DNA of 64,000 bases. Origin: a virus. The notes beneath the pieces are model-generated. The model was given only the letters and a program-made list of their open reading frames with translations. It searched no databases and was not told the origin of the DNA. The stretch lies in the IMG/VR virus record IMGVR_UViG_3300025000_001646, positions 1 through 64,000 of that record. One strand, written 5' to 3'. Both the position numbers and the translations under genes were made by a program. Positions within the stretch are counted from its first letter, which is position 1, and each line of letters starts with the position of its first letter. Positions 32,404 through 40,880 of this stretch are shown piece by piece.

Positions 32404-32697
32404 ATGACAAAAGATCAAGCAAAAGAAACAATAGATCAACTTGGAGGACAATCAAGGCTGAATGCTATGATTGGAACAAAAAATTTTTGTTATGGAAATG
32501 ATGGAGTAGGATTTATGTTTAAAGGAAGCAAAATAGCTAATTGTTGCAAAATTAATATTAATTCAATGGATTTATATGACATAAAATTTCTAAAAATGGG
32601 AAAAAATTTGAAAAAAATCAAAGAAATAAAAGATGTCTATAGCAATCAATTAATCAATATTTTCCAACAAGAAACTGGTCTAGCACTTCATTTATAA
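32404..32697 (+). CDS. Early hypothetical protein
   Basis: 97 aa. QAKETIDQLGGQSRLNAMIG is a helical start; a central Phe/Gly/Asn-rich strand region follows and a Lys-rich helix ends it. Preceded by AACCTTACTTTTATATG. A small DNA-binding or regulatory protein is possible but unsupported. Confidence 0.55.
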   Translation: MTKDQAKETIDQLGGQSRLNAMIGTKNFCYGNDGVGFMFKGSKIANCCKININSMDLYDIKFLKMGKNLKKIKEIKDVYSNQLINIFQQETGLALHL

Positions 32698-32715
32698 TCT
32701 AACATTACTTATTTT

Positions 32716-32883
32716 ATGGAAATCAAACAAAATTTAAAAGAATATTTAATAAAACTTAGAGAAGAAAGAAACAAAATAATGGACAGAAACAAATTCAATA
32801 CTTATTCAAGATGGACTCAAGACGACAGAGAACAATTTAAAACATTTAAAAATGGAATAGAAGTTTTAAAAGAAATTATTTAA
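32716..32883 (+). CDS. Small early protein
   Basis: 55 aa, fully helical and charged (EYLIKLREERNKIMDRNKF). 18 nt after the previous stop with AACATTACTTATTTTATG. No homology evident. Confidence 0.5.
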   Translation: MEIKQNLKEYLIKLREERNKIMDRNKFNTYSRWTQDDREQFKTFKNGIEVLKEII

Positions 32884-32895
32884 ACTTATTATTTT

Positions 32896-33051
32896 ATGTC
32901 AATGATTAAAAATTTTCAATCACACGAAGAGGAAATGATTGAAAGATTAGAGGAAGACACTTATGAGCAAGACAGTTTAGATAAAGATCAACAACGAGAA
33001 GATGACATTAACGCTTATTTTGAAAATACATTAGACGAACACTGGGAATAA
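32896..33051 (+). CDS. Small acidic early protein
   Basis: 51 aa, strongly acidic (EEEMIERLEEDTYEQDSL, then DEHWE at the end). Short acidic phage early proteins often inhibit or mimic DNA-binding host proteins; that is only a possibility here. Confidence 0.5.
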   Translation: MSMIKNFQSHEEEMIERLEEDTYEQDSLDKDQQREDDINAYFENTLDEHWE

Positions 33052-33075
33052 TTTAATTCTTAACTTACTTATTTT

Positions 33076-33219
33076 ATGAAAAAAATTACCAAAAAAATGA
33101 AAATAATTGCATTAAAAAAGATTTATGGTTATGACAATGTAACAGCACAAAAGGCACTTACAAGATTAACTATAAGAGATGAAAAAGAGATTAAAGACTT
33201 TTATAAAACTAAAGAATAA
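33076..33219 (+). CDS. Small basic early protein
   Basis: 47 aa, Lys-rich, with KKMKIIALKKIYGYDNVTAQ resembling a short helix-turn-helix start. Last gene before the promoter at 33247. Confidence 0.5.
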   Translation: MKKITKKMKIIALKKIYGYDNVTAQKALTRLTIRDEKEIKDFYKTKE

Positions 33220-33246
33220 TTTTTGAGTTTAGTAAACTGAAAAGAT

Positions 33247-33275
33247 TTTACTTTTTTAAAAAAAAGGAATATAAT
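33247..33275 (+). promoter_or_regulatory. Early promoter (divergent -35)
   Basis: TTTACT, 17-nt T/A-tract spacer, TATAAT. Start near 33282, exactly at the interleaved leader. Confidence 0.7.
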
Positions 33276-33282
33276 AAGTAGT

Positions 33283-33364
33283 GGAATAAGTTTACCTCAG
33301 TTATTGATAATATCGATATAATACTGCCCGAGAACTTATTCCAAAACTGAGCTCGGGCAGTTTT
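33283..33364 (+). promoter_or_regulatory. Interleaved three-helix leader before the replication genes
   Basis: GGAATAAGTT pairs AACTTATTCC (10 bp), CTCAGTT pairs AACTGAG (7 bp), CTGCCCGAG pairs CTCGGGCAG (9 bp), in the order a1-c1-b1-a2-c2-b2, followed by TTTTG and the start codon 26 nt later. The three helices cross mutually. Same plan as at 9601 (-) and 15183. Probable attenuator or riboregulator controlling the 33390 gene. Confidence 0.65.
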
Positions 33365-33389
33365 GTATTGTAACTTTAATTTTATTATT

Positions 33390-34277
33390 ATGAGACAAAT
33401 AAGAAAACAGCCATTTTGTTGGCAGGAAAAAAAAATAAATAGATTAATAAGAGAAAAATTTAAAGAAAGAGATAGAGTAAAAATGCTATTACTTTATTCT
33501 ACAATTACAGAAATTGATAGTGATTTTAATGGAAAAGACATAAAATATTATACTAAAACTATTTCTACATATAGCGGATTAAATAAAGGATTTATTCCTA
33601 CTGGTCTAAAATACTTAGAAGAAATGAATATAATAAAAATTATAGAAGATAGAAATAATGGTAAATTTAAAGGAAAAAGATTAATTTTTACTCCAGAAAA
33701 AATAAAAGAAACGAACGAAAACACCATTACTGATTTTGATGCTAACGGTGAAAACATTAATGGAAAAGAATACACATCAGAAGATAGTCTTATAAAAGAA
33801 GATAGTCTTATAGAAGAAAATAATAATAATATTAATAATAAAAATTTTCAAAAAAAAGAAATTATCGATTTTACCAAACAGGAAAATCAAGAACAAAAAG
33901 AAATTCCTAAAGAATATCAAGAAGCTCATAATCTTATTGAGTCTTATAAAATCGAAGACTGTCTTAATTATGAATTAGTTACTAAAAAAGGATTTAGTTC
34001 TATGGAATTAATGGGTTATGTAGAAAGAATGTGTCTTTGGTTGACTGAAAGCGATAAAGCAAAAAGAAGACCTAAAAGAATAACAAGTTTATTATTGAAT
34101 ACTTTTAGCAAAGACCGTGTTGACTGGAGTTTATTAACACTAGAAGAGAAATATTTAAAGAGTGGAAACTTATTGAGAAAAGAACTTAGGAAAACACATA
34201 CATCAAGCGAAACTTGTGATATTCTCGACCAACTTTGGAGAAAAACTGACGTACACCCAGATGATGGTTCAAGATAA
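33390..34277 (+). CDS. Winged-helix replication-associated protein
   Basis: 295 aa. ATG at 33390 is chosen because it follows GTAACTTTAATTTTATTATT; an upstream ATG lies in the leader RNA. Residues 1-105 look like a winged helix (LLLYSTITEIDSDFNG, GFIPTGLKYLEEMNIIKII). A low-complexity linker follows, then a helical C-terminal domain. Directly upstream of the DnaB-like helicase, it may be a DnaD-like initiator or helicase loader; inference from position and fold. Confidence 0.6.
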   Translation: MRQIRKQPFCWQEKKINRLIREKFKERDRVKMLLLYSTITEIDSDFNGKDIKYYTKTISTYSGLNKGFIPTGLKYLEEMNIIKIIEDRNNGKFKGKRLIFTPEKIKETNENTITDFDANGENINGKEYTSEDSLIKEDSLIEENNNNINNKNFQKKEIIDFTKQENQEQKEIPKEYQEAHNLIESYKIEDCLNYELVTKKGFSSMELMGYVERMCLWLTESDKAKRRPKRITSLLLNTFSKDRVDWSLLTLEEKYLKSGNLLRKELRKTHTSSETCDILDQLWRKTDVHPDDGSR

Positions 34278-34294
34278 TTTAACCTTTTATTCTT

Positions 34295-35452
34295 ATGGAA
34301 TATGAAGAAGCTCTAATTTCTTCTTTGCTTATAGACCCAGAAAGTGTTAAACAGATTGACGGATTCAAATCTGAATACATACAAAATTACAATTTTAAAA
34401 AAATTTTTGTAGCCTTTGTAAAAGTTCTAAAACAAGGAAAAATACCAGATTTAATTCTTATGAAAGAATATCTAGATGAAGATACTCAAATGTTGGCTTG
34501 TGAATTAATGGCAAATGATGTAATACCATTTAATATTAGGGAATATGCAGAGAAAATTATTGAAGAATACAAGATAAAAATATTAGAACTTCTGGGAAAA
34601 GATTTAACAAATGGTCTTGATGTTGTAAACAAGATTAATGAAGTAAAAGAAATAAGTTTGAAACAAAAACATAAAGAAAAAGAACTTAAAAATAATTATA
34701 TTTGGAATACAGAAGGACTTAATTTGAAATTTCCAATCATTAAGAGAAACAAGGCAACTATGATTTATGGAGATAGTTACAGTGGTAAGACGACATTTTG
34801 TTTTGATATGGCAGTTAAAAATGGAAATATTGGGCATAAAATTTTATTTGTAAGTCTTGAAATGGAAACTAGTGACATTTATTTTGATATAGCAAGGCGT
34901 TATTCTGGAATTACGATTGAGGAAGAAAGAGACAAAAAAATCCCAGAGAGTAAGCAATTTGCTTTTAATAATAAAATTAAATATTTAAAAGAGCAAACCA
35001 ATTTATTCATCGAGGGAGCAATAATAGGCAACGATTTAACCTTTAGTCAGATTGAAAAAATAATAGACAAGTATAATGACATTGATTTAATATTCATTGA
35101 TAACTTTGACTTAATCAGAAGTGAAAGAAACGAAACCGAAATGGACAGAAATGCCAATGTAAGTAAACGAATAGTAAACTTTACCAGAACGAGAAAAATA
35201 CCAATAATAGTAATTCATCATACAAATAAGAAAGATAATAAAGGAAACAACTCAATGCGTGGTAGCCAGAAAATAATGGATAACTTTGATAATGTGATTA
35301 AACTAAACAGAGACGAAATAGACACAAACCTTTTTGTTGAAAAAGCTAGAGGGTATGACAAGACACAACATAGAGTAAAATTTTGGAAAGGAACTTTTCT
35401 TGATGAAGATGAGGATGATGACGAAATAACAATAGATCAACTTCCTTTTTAG
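34295..35452 (+). CDS. DnaB-like replicative helicase
   Basis: 385 aa. A shortened N-terminal domain (EEALISSLLIDPESV), then the RecA-like core: Walker A GDSYSGKTTF near residue 157, VSLEME, Walker B DLIFIDNFDLI, IPIIVIHHTNKK, MRGSQKIMDNFDNVI, and an acidic tail. Unwinds DNA at the phage replication fork. Stop is TAG. No TGA. Confidence 0.85.
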   Translation: MEYEEALISSLLIDPESVKQIDGFKSEYIQNYNFKKIFVAFVKVLKQGKIPDLILMKEYLDEDTQMLACELMANDVIPFNIREYAEKIIEEYKIKILELLGKDLTNGLDVVNKINEVKEISLKQKHKEKELKNNYIWNTEGLNLKFPIIKRNKATMIYGDSYSGKTTFCFDMAVKNGNIGHKILFVSLEMETSDIYFDIARRYSGITIEEERDKKIPESKQFAFNNKIKYLKEQTNLFIEGAIIGNDLTFSQIEKIIDKYNDIDLIFIDNFDLIRSERNETEMDRNANVSKRIVNFTRTRKIPIIVIHHTNKKDNKGNNSMRGSQKIMDNFDNVIKLNRDEIDTNLFVEKARGYDKTQHRVKFWKGTFLDEDEDDDEITIDQLPF

Positions 35453-35479
35453 TGATATTTATTAAAATTTGATGTTATT

Positions 35480-35508
35480 TTGGACTTTTATTTAAAAAAT
35501 AATATATT
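35480..35508 (+). promoter_or_regulatory. Early promoter
   Basis: TTGGAC, 17-nt A/T spacer, TATATT, 33 nt before the next ATG. Confidence 0.6.
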
Positions 35509-35540
35509 ACACTATTTTAAAAAATAATCTCTTAAAAACG

Positions 35541-35783
35541 ATGCTAACGATTAAAAATAAAAAACTTATTTATGAAATAGATTTTGAACCAGAAAATTTT
35601 TATTTAGTTAATGAAAATGGAGTATTTGGAGACTACGAATCTGGAGTTTGGAGCTTGAATCATAAAATTGACAGAAGCTACAAAGGAAAAACACCAGATG
35701 TCGGCTGTCCTATTTTTTATTTAGACTTTGAAGAATTTAATCAACTATTTAATTTAAAAGGACTAGAAATAGTCTGGATTTAA
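35541..35783 (+). CDS. Early hypothetical protein
   Basis: 80 aa, beta-rich, with acidic/aromatic segments (YLDFEEFNQLFNLKGLEIVW). First gene after the 35480 promoter. Function unknown. Confidence 0.55.
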   Translation: MLTIKNKKLIYEIDFEPENFYLVNENGVFGDYESGVWSLNHKIDRSYKGKTPDVGCPIFYLDFEEFNQLFNLKGLEIVWI

Positions 35784-35797
35784 CCTTTATTTATTTT

Positions 35798-35980
35798 ATG
35801 GAAAAAATTATTATACCAAAAGAAACAACTACAATTAAAGAATTAAAAATAGACAGAAACTGTAAATATGAAATAACAATAGAATTTTATGACGATGAAA
35901 CATTTAATCAATTATTAAAACTTCATCAAAAAAGCAATGGAAGATTAGGAGAATTTCAAGGAGAAATTATTATTAAATAA
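35798..35980 (+). CDS. Early hypothetical protein
   Basis: 60 aa, predicted two strands and a helix. Start signal AACCTTTATTTATTTTATG. No domain recognised. Confidence 0.5.
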   Translation: MEKIIIPKETTTIKELKIDRNCKYEITIEFYDDETFNQLLKLHQKSNGRLGEFQGEIIIK

Positions 35981-35993
35981 CATTATTTATTTT

Positions 35994-36227
35994 ATGAGCG
36001 GTGGATACTTTGAATATAAACAAGATTATTTAACAGAATTAGCAGAAGAATTATTGCCAGAAGAAAGAATATATGAATTTGGAAAATATAATTTAAAAAG
36101 ACTTAGTAAATTATTATTAGAATTAGAACAAATTATACACGATATTGATTGGCACTTGTGTAGTGATGAAGAAATAGAAAATCCAGAAATGTGGTTAAGA
36201 GACAAACTTAATAACCTTAAAATATAA
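35994..36227 (+). CDS. Early hypothetical protein
   Basis: 77 aa, starting MSGGYFEYKQDYL and then helical with IIHDIDWHLCSDEEI. The SGGYFEYKQ...DIDWxLSGD pattern is seen in small phage proteins of unknown role. Its TAA overlaps the next ATG. Confidence 0.6.
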   Translation: MSGGYFEYKQDYLTELAEELLPEERIYEFGKYNLKRLSKLLLELEQIIHDIDWHLCSDEEIENPEMWLRDKLNNLKI

Positions 36228-37462
36228 TGAATATATTTATAACTTCTGATACACATTTTAGTCACACTAAAATAATTGAACTAGGAAGACCACCAGACTA
36301 TGAAGAAAAAATTAAAAAAGAATTAATTAAAAGAGTTAAGCCAGATGATATTCTTATTCATTTGGGAGATATCTGTATTGGTAATGACTTAGAAAATAAC
36401 AATTGGTTTAAAAAGAATTTAAAATGTAGAACTTTTTTGGCACGGGGAAATCACGATAGACAGAGCTTAGAATGGTATTTATTAAATGGTTGGGATTCTG
36501 TTTCAGATAGACTAGACTTGAAATTTTACGGGAAGACTTTTTGTTTTACCCATGAACCTATTCCCTGGGATGGAAAATATGATCTGAATATTCATGGTCA
36601 CTTACACGATAATGGACATAGAGAGGAAGAATACCAGTTACATTCTCGAAACAAACTAATTTCTTTGGAGGAACTAAAATATAAACCTAAAAAATTTAAC
36701 ATTAATCTTACTAAAAAAGATATGCAATTCAGACTACGAAGAGTTTGGAATAAAGTAAAAGAGCTTGGATACAATCCATATTACATAGGACTATATGGTA
36801 GCCAAAATTATGGACTAGATACTGAAACTTCTGATTTTGATTTTAAAGCTATTATTTTACCAACGTTAGATGATTTAGTTTGTAAGACAAAACCAGTTTC
36901 TACTGTAGTGGATTTTGAAGGAGGAGAAATCGACATCAAAGATATTAGAACTTACATAGAAAGTGCCATAAAAGTAAATGTAAATTTTATAGAAATATTA
37001 AGTACAGAATTTTATTTGGGAGATAAAGATATAAAGAAATTTTTTACTCCATTATTAGATGAACTTGGCACACAATACACTAGGTCGTTATTAGGAATGG
37101 CAAAAATGAAATACATAGCTCTCAAGCACGAATACCCTAGCAAGGAATACGAAATAAAAACCTATGGTTATGACCCAAAACAACTACATCACATTAAAAG
37201 ACTTAGAATATTAGCTGAAAGATATTTGAAAGGAAACTATAGTTTCAAGCATACTGGAAAAGAAAGACTTGATTTATTGAAACTAAAGTCTGGAATTTAT
37301 ACTCTTGAAGAAGCAGAAAAAATTGCTAATAAAGAAATAAAAAAATTAGAAAAAATAGTGGATAATTATAAAAAAGAAGATATTTACGAGACTAAAGAAA
37401 AAATGGTAAAATTTAGCCAAGAAATAATTAAAAATTGTATAAAATTTAACATTTTAATATAA
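36227..37462 (+). CDS. Metallophosphoesterase fused to a nucleotidyltransferase
   Basis: 411 aa. Residues 1-145 are a calcineurin-like phosphoesterase: SDTHFSHTKII, IHLGDICIGN, ARGNHDRQS, FTHEP and NIHGHLHDNGH carry all metal ligands. Residues about 180-260 form a pol-beta-type nucleotidyltransferase: IGLYGSQNYGLDTETSDFDFKAI has GSx(n)DxD, and a later EIDIKDI supplies the third acid. Such a pairing would suit repair or end-modification of RNA or DNA. No TGA; one-base overlap with the preceding gene. Confidence 0.8.
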   Translation: MNIFITSDTHFSHTKIIELGRPPDYEEKIKKELIKRVKPDDILIHLGDICIGNDLENNNWFKKNLKCRTFLARGNHDRQSLEWYLLNGWDSVSDRLDLKFYGKTFCFTHEPIPWDGKYDLNIHGHLHDNGHREEEYQLHSRNKLISLEELKYKPKKFNINLTKKDMQFRLRRVWNKVKELGYNPYYIGLYGSQNYGLDTETSDFDFKAIILPTLDDLVCKTKPVSTVVDFEGGEIDIKDIRTYIESAIKVNVNFIEILSTEFYLGDKDIKKFFTPLLDELGTQYTRSLLGMAKMKYIALKHEYPSKEYEIKTYGYDPKQLHHIKRLRILAERYLKGNYSFKHTGKERLDLLKLKSGIYTLEEAEKIANKEIKKLEKIVDNYKKEDIYETKEKMVKFSQEIIKNCIKFNILI

Positions 37463-37463
37463 T

Positions 37464-37643
37464 ATGAAAGAATCAAAAATAAACGAATTATACGCAGAAA
37501 ATAAAATATTGAAAAAAGAATTAAAAAATAGAATAAAAAGAACAGAAACAGCAATATTATTGGCTTTTAATTTAGTTGATTACCCAGAGGAAAAAGCTAT
37601 TGAAGAAATGAAAACTATAATGATTTCATGTAATTTATATTAA
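37464..37643 (+). CDS. Small coiled-coil protein
   Basis: 59 aa, helical (INELYAENKILKKELKNRIK). Immediately after the phosphoesterase fusion. Function unknown. Confidence 0.5.
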   Translation: MKESKINELYAENKILKKELKNRIKRTETAILLAFNLVDYPEEKAIEEMKTIMISCNLY

Positions 37644-37655
37644 CTTTACTTTATT

Positions 37656-37805
37656 ATGGAAAAAACAATTAAAGAAATGATTAATTACATAATAGAAAAT
37701 GGAAATAAGGAGCAAATAAAAAGAATGATTGAAATAGCTAAAGAAATTAACAAAGATTTTACTAAAGAGGAAATAAAAGAATTTTCTAAAAAATCTAAAA
37801 TTTAA
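37656..37805 (+). CDS. Small helical protein
   Basis: 49 aa, Lys/Glu-rich helix-helix. Start signal AACTTTACTTTATTATG. Function unknown. Confidence 0.5.
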   Translation: MEKTIKEMINYIIENGNKEQIKRMIEIAKEINKDFTKEEIKEFSKKSKI

Positions 37806-37817
37806 CTTTACTATTTT

Positions 37818-38009
37818 ATGGGTCATCATCTAAAACAAAATCACAAGACTTATTATGAGTACTTAGAAGAAGTAAGAAAAAAAGACAAAGATTATATTGG
37901 TTATGATAGAAGATATTTAACTGGAAAATTTAATTTTTGGGAAGACATTAAGAGAGGTTTTGGAGAAAAATTTGGTTTTAAGAGACGTATTATTAATGAA
38001 AAAGTGTAA
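37818..38009 (+). CDS. Small basic protein
   Basis: 63 aa, Tyr/Lys/Arg-rich (KTYYEYLEEVRKKDKDYIG). Last gene before the promoter at 38036. Function unknown. Confidence 0.5.
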   Translation: MGHHLKQNHKTYYEYLEEVRKKDKDYIGYDRRYLTGKFNFWEDIKRGFGEKFGFKRRIINEKV

Positions 38010-38035
38010 AAAAAACGTAAAAAGTGAAAAAAAAC

Positions 38036-38064
38036 TTGATTTTTATAAAAAAAAAGATTATAAT
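38036..38064 (+). promoter_or_regulatory. Early promoter (family member 3)
   Basis: TTGATT, 17-nt A-tract spacer, TATAAT, almost identical to those at 32033 and 50130. A 200-nt leader without genes follows. Confidence 0.8.
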
Positions 38065-38116
38065 ATTAATATACAATGATCTTTTAAATAACAAATCAAT
38101 ATTTTATGAAAAGCAT

Positions 38117-38228
38117 GGTGTCGTGAGTTTTCTCTTATGTGGTCAGTAATATATTCCTTTAAAGGCAATTTCAGGACAATATATGAAGAACGTACGAGAG
38201 AAAAGCGGAGGCGACTTAAATCAACCGC
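38117..38228 (+). ncRNA. Structured leader RNA
   Basis: GTCG...TTTTCTCT pairs with AGAGAAAA...CGAC across an inner ATATATTCCT/AGGACAATATAT hairpin; GCGG inside the 3' strand can pair with CCGC at 38225, crossing the outer helix. No reading frame. It may control the small genes at 38268 onward or be a separate RNA. Confidence 0.45.
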
Positions 38229-38267
38229 AAAAAACTAGCCTATTTTAAAATTAACATTATTTTAGAT

Positions 38268-38402
38268 ATGCCAGATATATTAAAAGACCTTGAAAAACAA
38301 TTAGAAAAAGCTCTAGAAGATAGAGCAGATGGTGAAGTTATAAAAGCATTAATTAGAATAATAGAAATTATTAAAAATAAAAACAAAAATACAAATAATT
38401 AG
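38268..38402 (+). CDS. Small helical protein
   Basis: 44 aa, an amphipathic helix (LKDLEKQLEKALEDRADG) followed by a Lys/Asn tail; TAG stop. First gene after the structured leader. Confidence 0.45.
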   Translation: MPDILKDLEKQLEKALEDRADGEVIKALIRIIEIIKNKNKNTNN

Positions 38403-38422
38403 AAATATAATTTTAAAAAAAT

Positions 38423-38737
38423 ATGTATGGAATTGCGAAATTCGCCGATAAAACAAAATTTTCTCGGCACATTATAAAGAAATTAATTGAGGTAGGATTC
38501 TTAACACCAGTAAATCTTGGAGACAAGAATTGCAAATATATGTTCAATGAAAGTGATATAATTAAATGTAATAATTTAGTAACAATAGATTATATTAAAG
38601 AAAAAACTAATATGAGTTATGATATTATTTTGACTAAATTTAAAGATAAAAAAATAATAAAAGGAAAATTGCTTTTTAACAAAGAACAAATAGATAAATT
38701 TTTATGATTAATTTCACAAAGCAATGAACCAAATTAA
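38423..38737 (+). CDS. MerR/excisionase-like DNA-binding protein
   Basis: 104 aa if TGA at 38705 is Gly and the stop is TAA at 38735; 94 aa if that TGA is a stop. KFADKTKFSRHIIKKLIEVGFLTP followed by FNESDIIKC is a MerR/Xis-type winged helix, and a second similar unit follows. Probably a phage transcription regulator. One of very few TGA codons in the early block. Confidence 0.6.
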
Positions 38738-39122
38738 ATTACCAGAGACTAGGGTGTTAAGATTTACCGAGACTAAGATTGGTCTCAATATTACTTTAGA
38801 ATTGCAAGAAATAGACCTAACATCAGAAACTAGAGAAACTTTCAGAAATTGGTATAAAGATGGAACTAGTTTGACTGGAATATTAGGAAGCGTTGATGCT
38901 CTACCTAGACAGCAAGAAATGAAAAAATCTCAAAGACTGCATAGAATAATAGCAGTAGCAAGCAAATATATGGGAAAAACACCAGAAGAAATAGAAAAAG
39001 TAATAAAAGAAAAAAACAACATAAGTCATTTTGACGACCTTACGGAAGACAAACTTGATGAATTAATAACTGGATATAAAACTTATATACCAGACGACAG
39101 ATATAATTCTTATTTATATTAA
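38724..39122 (+). CDS. Early hypothetical protein
   Basis: 132 aa. Beta start (LPETRVLRFTETKIGLNITL) then a helical half (QQEMKKSQRLHRIIAVASKY). It overlaps the previous gene by 14 nt if that gene reads through its TGA. Function unknown. Confidence 0.55.
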   Translation: MNQIKLPETRVLRFTETKIGLNITLELQEIDLTSETRETFRNWYKDGTSLTGILGSVDALPRQQEMKKSQRLHRIIAVASKYMGKTPEEIEKVIKEKNNISHFDDLTEDKLDELITGYKTYIPDDRYNSYLY

Positions 39123-39134
39123 CCTTACAATTTT

Positions 39135-39350
39135 ATGGAATTAGGAATAATTGTTTGGGCTTTACTTGTCATTTGGACAGTATATTTAGCCAACAAAAAT
39201 GGAAGAAATCAAATAATCGCATTAATAGCTGGAATATTTTTAGGACTATTAGCAGTTATAATTTATGCAATAATGGGAAAAACTCAAGAATTAAAAGATG
39301 AAGATTTTATTAAAAAAATGGAAGCATATAAAAATATTGAAAAAAAATAA
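39135..39350 (+). CDS. Small membrane protein
   Basis: 71 aa with two hydrophobic segments (residues 2-18 and 27-47) and a charged tail. Could be a superinfection-exclusion or lysis-accessory protein; unproven. Its TAA overlaps the HNH start. Confidence 0.6.
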   Translation: MELGIIVWALLVIWTVYLANKNGRNQIIALIAGIFLGLLAVIIYAIMGKTQELKDEDFIKKMEAYKNIEKK

Positions 39351-39628
39351 TGGGAAGAAATACAGTTAGATATATTGACAAAAAAACCGCAGAAGAAGTA
39401 TTGGAAAGAGATAGATATTGTTGTGCTTTATGTAGAAGCAACTTCAAATTGGAAATCCATCATATACATTATGGCATAAATGCTGAATATGTCAAGGAAA
39501 GAAATAATTCTGATAGACTAATAACATTATGCGGTAATTGTCATTATTCAATACATAACACTAAAGGAGGTCAAGGGATAAGAGAGGCTTGTATTAAGTA
39601 TATAAACGAAATTTATGATATAATATAA
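39350..39628 (+). CDS. HNH endonuclease
   Basis: 92 aa. RDRYCCALCRSNFKLEIHHIHYG, then LITLCGNCHYSIHN: complete HNH with two CxxC zinc pairs and the catalytic His-His. Small single-domain phage HNH proteins serve in packaging or homing. No TGA. Confidence 0.85.
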   Translation: MGRNTVRYIDKKTAEEVLERDRYCCALCRSNFKLEIHHIHYGINAEYVKERNNSDRLITLCGNCHYSIHNTKGGQGIREACIKYINEIYDII

Positions 39629-39675
39629 CTTATAAGATAAAAACAAAAATAGTTTATCACTAATATTATTGATTT

Positions 39676-40080
39676 ATGATTTTTGAATTACTTGTTAGCC
39701 TGATAATTAGTAGACCAATAGAAATAGATTTTAAACATTACTTAGAACCTCACAAACAAGTGCAAGTAAAACAAACATTTGGTGAATGTGTAGCCTTTGT
39801 TAAGAAAAAACTTGGTATAAAAGAACATCTCGGTGTTCAATACGCTAAGCAAATAGTAAATTTACCACAGTTTAAAAAAATAACAGACCCTAGGGGAGGA
39901 GACATCGTAGTCGCCCCTAAAATATCAAAGACTGGACATGTTTCTTACATCTTATACAACGAAAATGGTCGTTTAAGAATACAAGATTCTAATCTATTCG
40001 GAGATAAAGTTGTGAGGGAATACTGGCTAGATTCTTATTTCAAGAGTAGTCAGGTAGTTTTCTTGCGTTATAATATTTAA
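39676..40080 (+). CDS. CHAP-like peptidoglycan hydrolase
   Basis: 134 aa. FGECVAFVKKKLG carries the catalytic Cys, RGGDIVVAP and GHVSYIL the His, IQDSNLFGD the third residue: order and spacing of CHAP amidase/endopeptidases. The first 13 residues are hydrophobic and may act as signal or anchor. A second, M23-type lysin lies at 53238. Confidence 0.7.
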   Translation: MIFELLVSLIISRPIEIDFKHYLEPHKQVQVKQTFGECVAFVKKKLGIKEHLGVQYAKQIVNLPQFKKITDPRGGDIVVAPKISKTGHVSYILYNENGRLRIQDSNLFGDKVVREYWLDSYFKSSQVVFLRYNI

Positions 40081-40091
40081 CCTTAATTTTT

Positions 40092-40232
40092 ATGTCATAC
40101 ATAACACCTCCACCTTTGATGGTGGAAAAGAAGAAAGAGAAGTTAAAAGATAAGATTATTACTCATCTAGGATACTTTTTTCTTTTCTTGCTAACTTTTT
40201 GTTTTATAGTAGATTTTTTTAACCTTAAATAA
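40092..40232 (+). CDS. Small membrane protein
   Basis: 46 aa with one C-terminal transmembrane segment (YFFLFLLTFCFIVDFF) behind a Lys-rich stretch. Next to the CHAP gene, so a lysis accessory role is possible. Confidence 0.5.
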   Translation: MSYITPPPLMVEKKKEKLKDKIITHLGYFFLFLLTFCFIVDFFNLK

Positions 40233-40235
40233 ATT

Positions 40236-40643
40236 ATGAGAGAAATAAAGTTTAGAGGAATGAATTATGAGACAAATGAATGGGTATATGGTGGTTATTA
40301 TAAAGGAACTAGAGTAAACGAGGAAAATGTTAATATAACCACAAAATTATCTGATTGTTATGTAGCAGAAAATATAATATTTGATGGATTAATATATTAT
40401 ATACAAAATGGAGAAACAATAGGTCAATATACAGGATTTAAAGACAAGAATGGAGTAGAAATTTACGAAGGCGATATTATAAAAATGAATTCAAAAGGAA
40501 TAAATTTTATAGGATATATAGAATATAATAACGGAAGATATATTGTTAGAAGAAGATCAATGCTGGATGGTTTTTATGATTTACATATTCAAAATTTAGA
40601 ATTAATAGGTAATATATACGAATATAAAGAACTTATTAATTAA
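40236..40643 (+). CDS. YopX family protein
   Basis: 135 aa. REIKFRGMNYETNEWVYG at the start and IGQYTGFKDKNGVEIYEGDII in the middle are diagnostic of phage YopX proteins, of full length. Function of the family is unknown. Confidence 0.85.
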   Translation: MREIKFRGMNYETNEWVYGGYYKGTRVNEENVNITTKLSDCYVAENIIFDGLIYYIQNGETIGQYTGFKDKNGVEIYEGDIIKMNSKGINFIGYIEYNNGRYIVRRRSMLDGFYDLHIQNLELIGNIYEYKELIN

Positions 40644-40655
40644 CATTTATAATAT

Positions 40656-40880
40656 ATGGACACTAATATAGGAGACTGCGAAATATGCAGAAAAGAGCCA
40701 GAACTTAGCGAATATATATATAAAAAATGTTTTTTTGAAACAGATAATCCTAGAAAAGCACAGGAACATTTTAGTCAAACAGGACATAATGTTAAACACT
40801 TTATTAAAGTAGTAAAAACCTGGAAAAAAGATATTTTATTTCATAAATATATTTGCCAATGAATTTATATCAAAAACTAG
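40656..40880 (+). CDS. Zinc-finger-like small protein
   Basis: CEICRKEPELSEYIYKKC, then HFSQTGHNVKHF, gives a CxxC...C...H...H pattern like UBP-type zinc fingers. The frame meets TGA at 40860 within an ATGA overlap with the next ATG; with UGA = Gly it ends 6 codons later at TAG (74 aa), otherwise it is 68 aa. Confidence 0.55.
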
